Under the pieces are notes generated by a model that did not search any database, was not told the DNA's origin, and worked only from the letters and a program-made list of their open reading frames with translations. A stretch of DNA of 64,000 nt from Cyprinodon diabolis (Eukaryota > Chordata > Actinopteri > Cyprinodontiformes > Cyprinodontidae), in the NCBI GenBank assembly GCA_030533445.1, contig CM060069.1:632256-696255 (forward strand). Direction: 5' to 3'. Position numbers and translations under genes: made by a program. This document shows, piece after piece, positions 63,933-64,000 of this stretch (positions are counted from its first letter, which is position 1; every line of letters starts with the position of its first letter).

Positions 63933-64000
63933 CCACCCAGGGTGCAGACCAGGAAGCAGAGTTGTAGTTTAACACACATCTCTGCAGCTTCTCTACTGTT

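Overview
The window is vertebrate, most probably teleost, nuclear DNA. It carries one recognisable host gene, chd1 (chromodomain-helicase-DNA-binding protein 1), on the minus strand. Teleost origin is inferred from the fish-type Tc1/mariner, hAT and LINE pieces and fish-type tRNA-derived repeats; the species cannot be named. I could place 21 consecutive coding exons between 29942 (ATG) and 2584, with splice phases that all agree. They encode about 1067 residues: acidic/serine-rich N-terminus, tandem chromodomains, the complete two-lobed SNF2 ATPase, and the start of the bridge. The C-terminal third (SANT-SLIDE/CHCT region in CHD1 proteins) lies beyond position 1. The promoter is probably the CpG-rich block at about 38.86-39.99 kb, which holds two perfect CRE palindromes.

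Layout: 1-2480 minisatellite; 2584-10184 chd1 ATPase exons, with a DD36E Tc1/mariner element (3278-4497) and 15-bp and 22-bp minisatellites in introns; 12918-17029 chromodomain and linker exons, with a 29-bp minisatellite and MITEs; 17047-22327 a 49-bp minisatellite; 22512-29942 the N-terminal exons, with a degenerate hAT, a 22-24-bp and a 39-bp minisatellite, and a hAT transposase relic (28924-29761); 30070-38487 a 32-bp minisatellite in the presumed first intron; 38.86-39.99 kb promoter; 40338-47282 a 43-bp array with higher-order structure; 49882-51900 a tRNA-SINE-like repeat whose centre has expanded into a minisatellite; 52676-61357 two oppositely oriented copies of one 1.97-kb hAT-like element, one of them interrupted by a Tc1 element and an L1 fragment; 61358-63150 a 9-bp-based minisatellite; 63328-63932 an SGNH-esterase domain of the kind found in LINE ORF1.

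More than half of the window (about 33 kb) is tandem repeat, in at least eleven unrelated families, and most long chd1 introns hold their own private family. Very long open frames run through these arrays on both strands, but they follow from stop-free repeat units and are not genes. I found no RNA gene, CRISPR array or novel enzymatic system. The notable features are the minisatellite-laden gene, repeats growing out of transposon sequence, and datable nested insertions.
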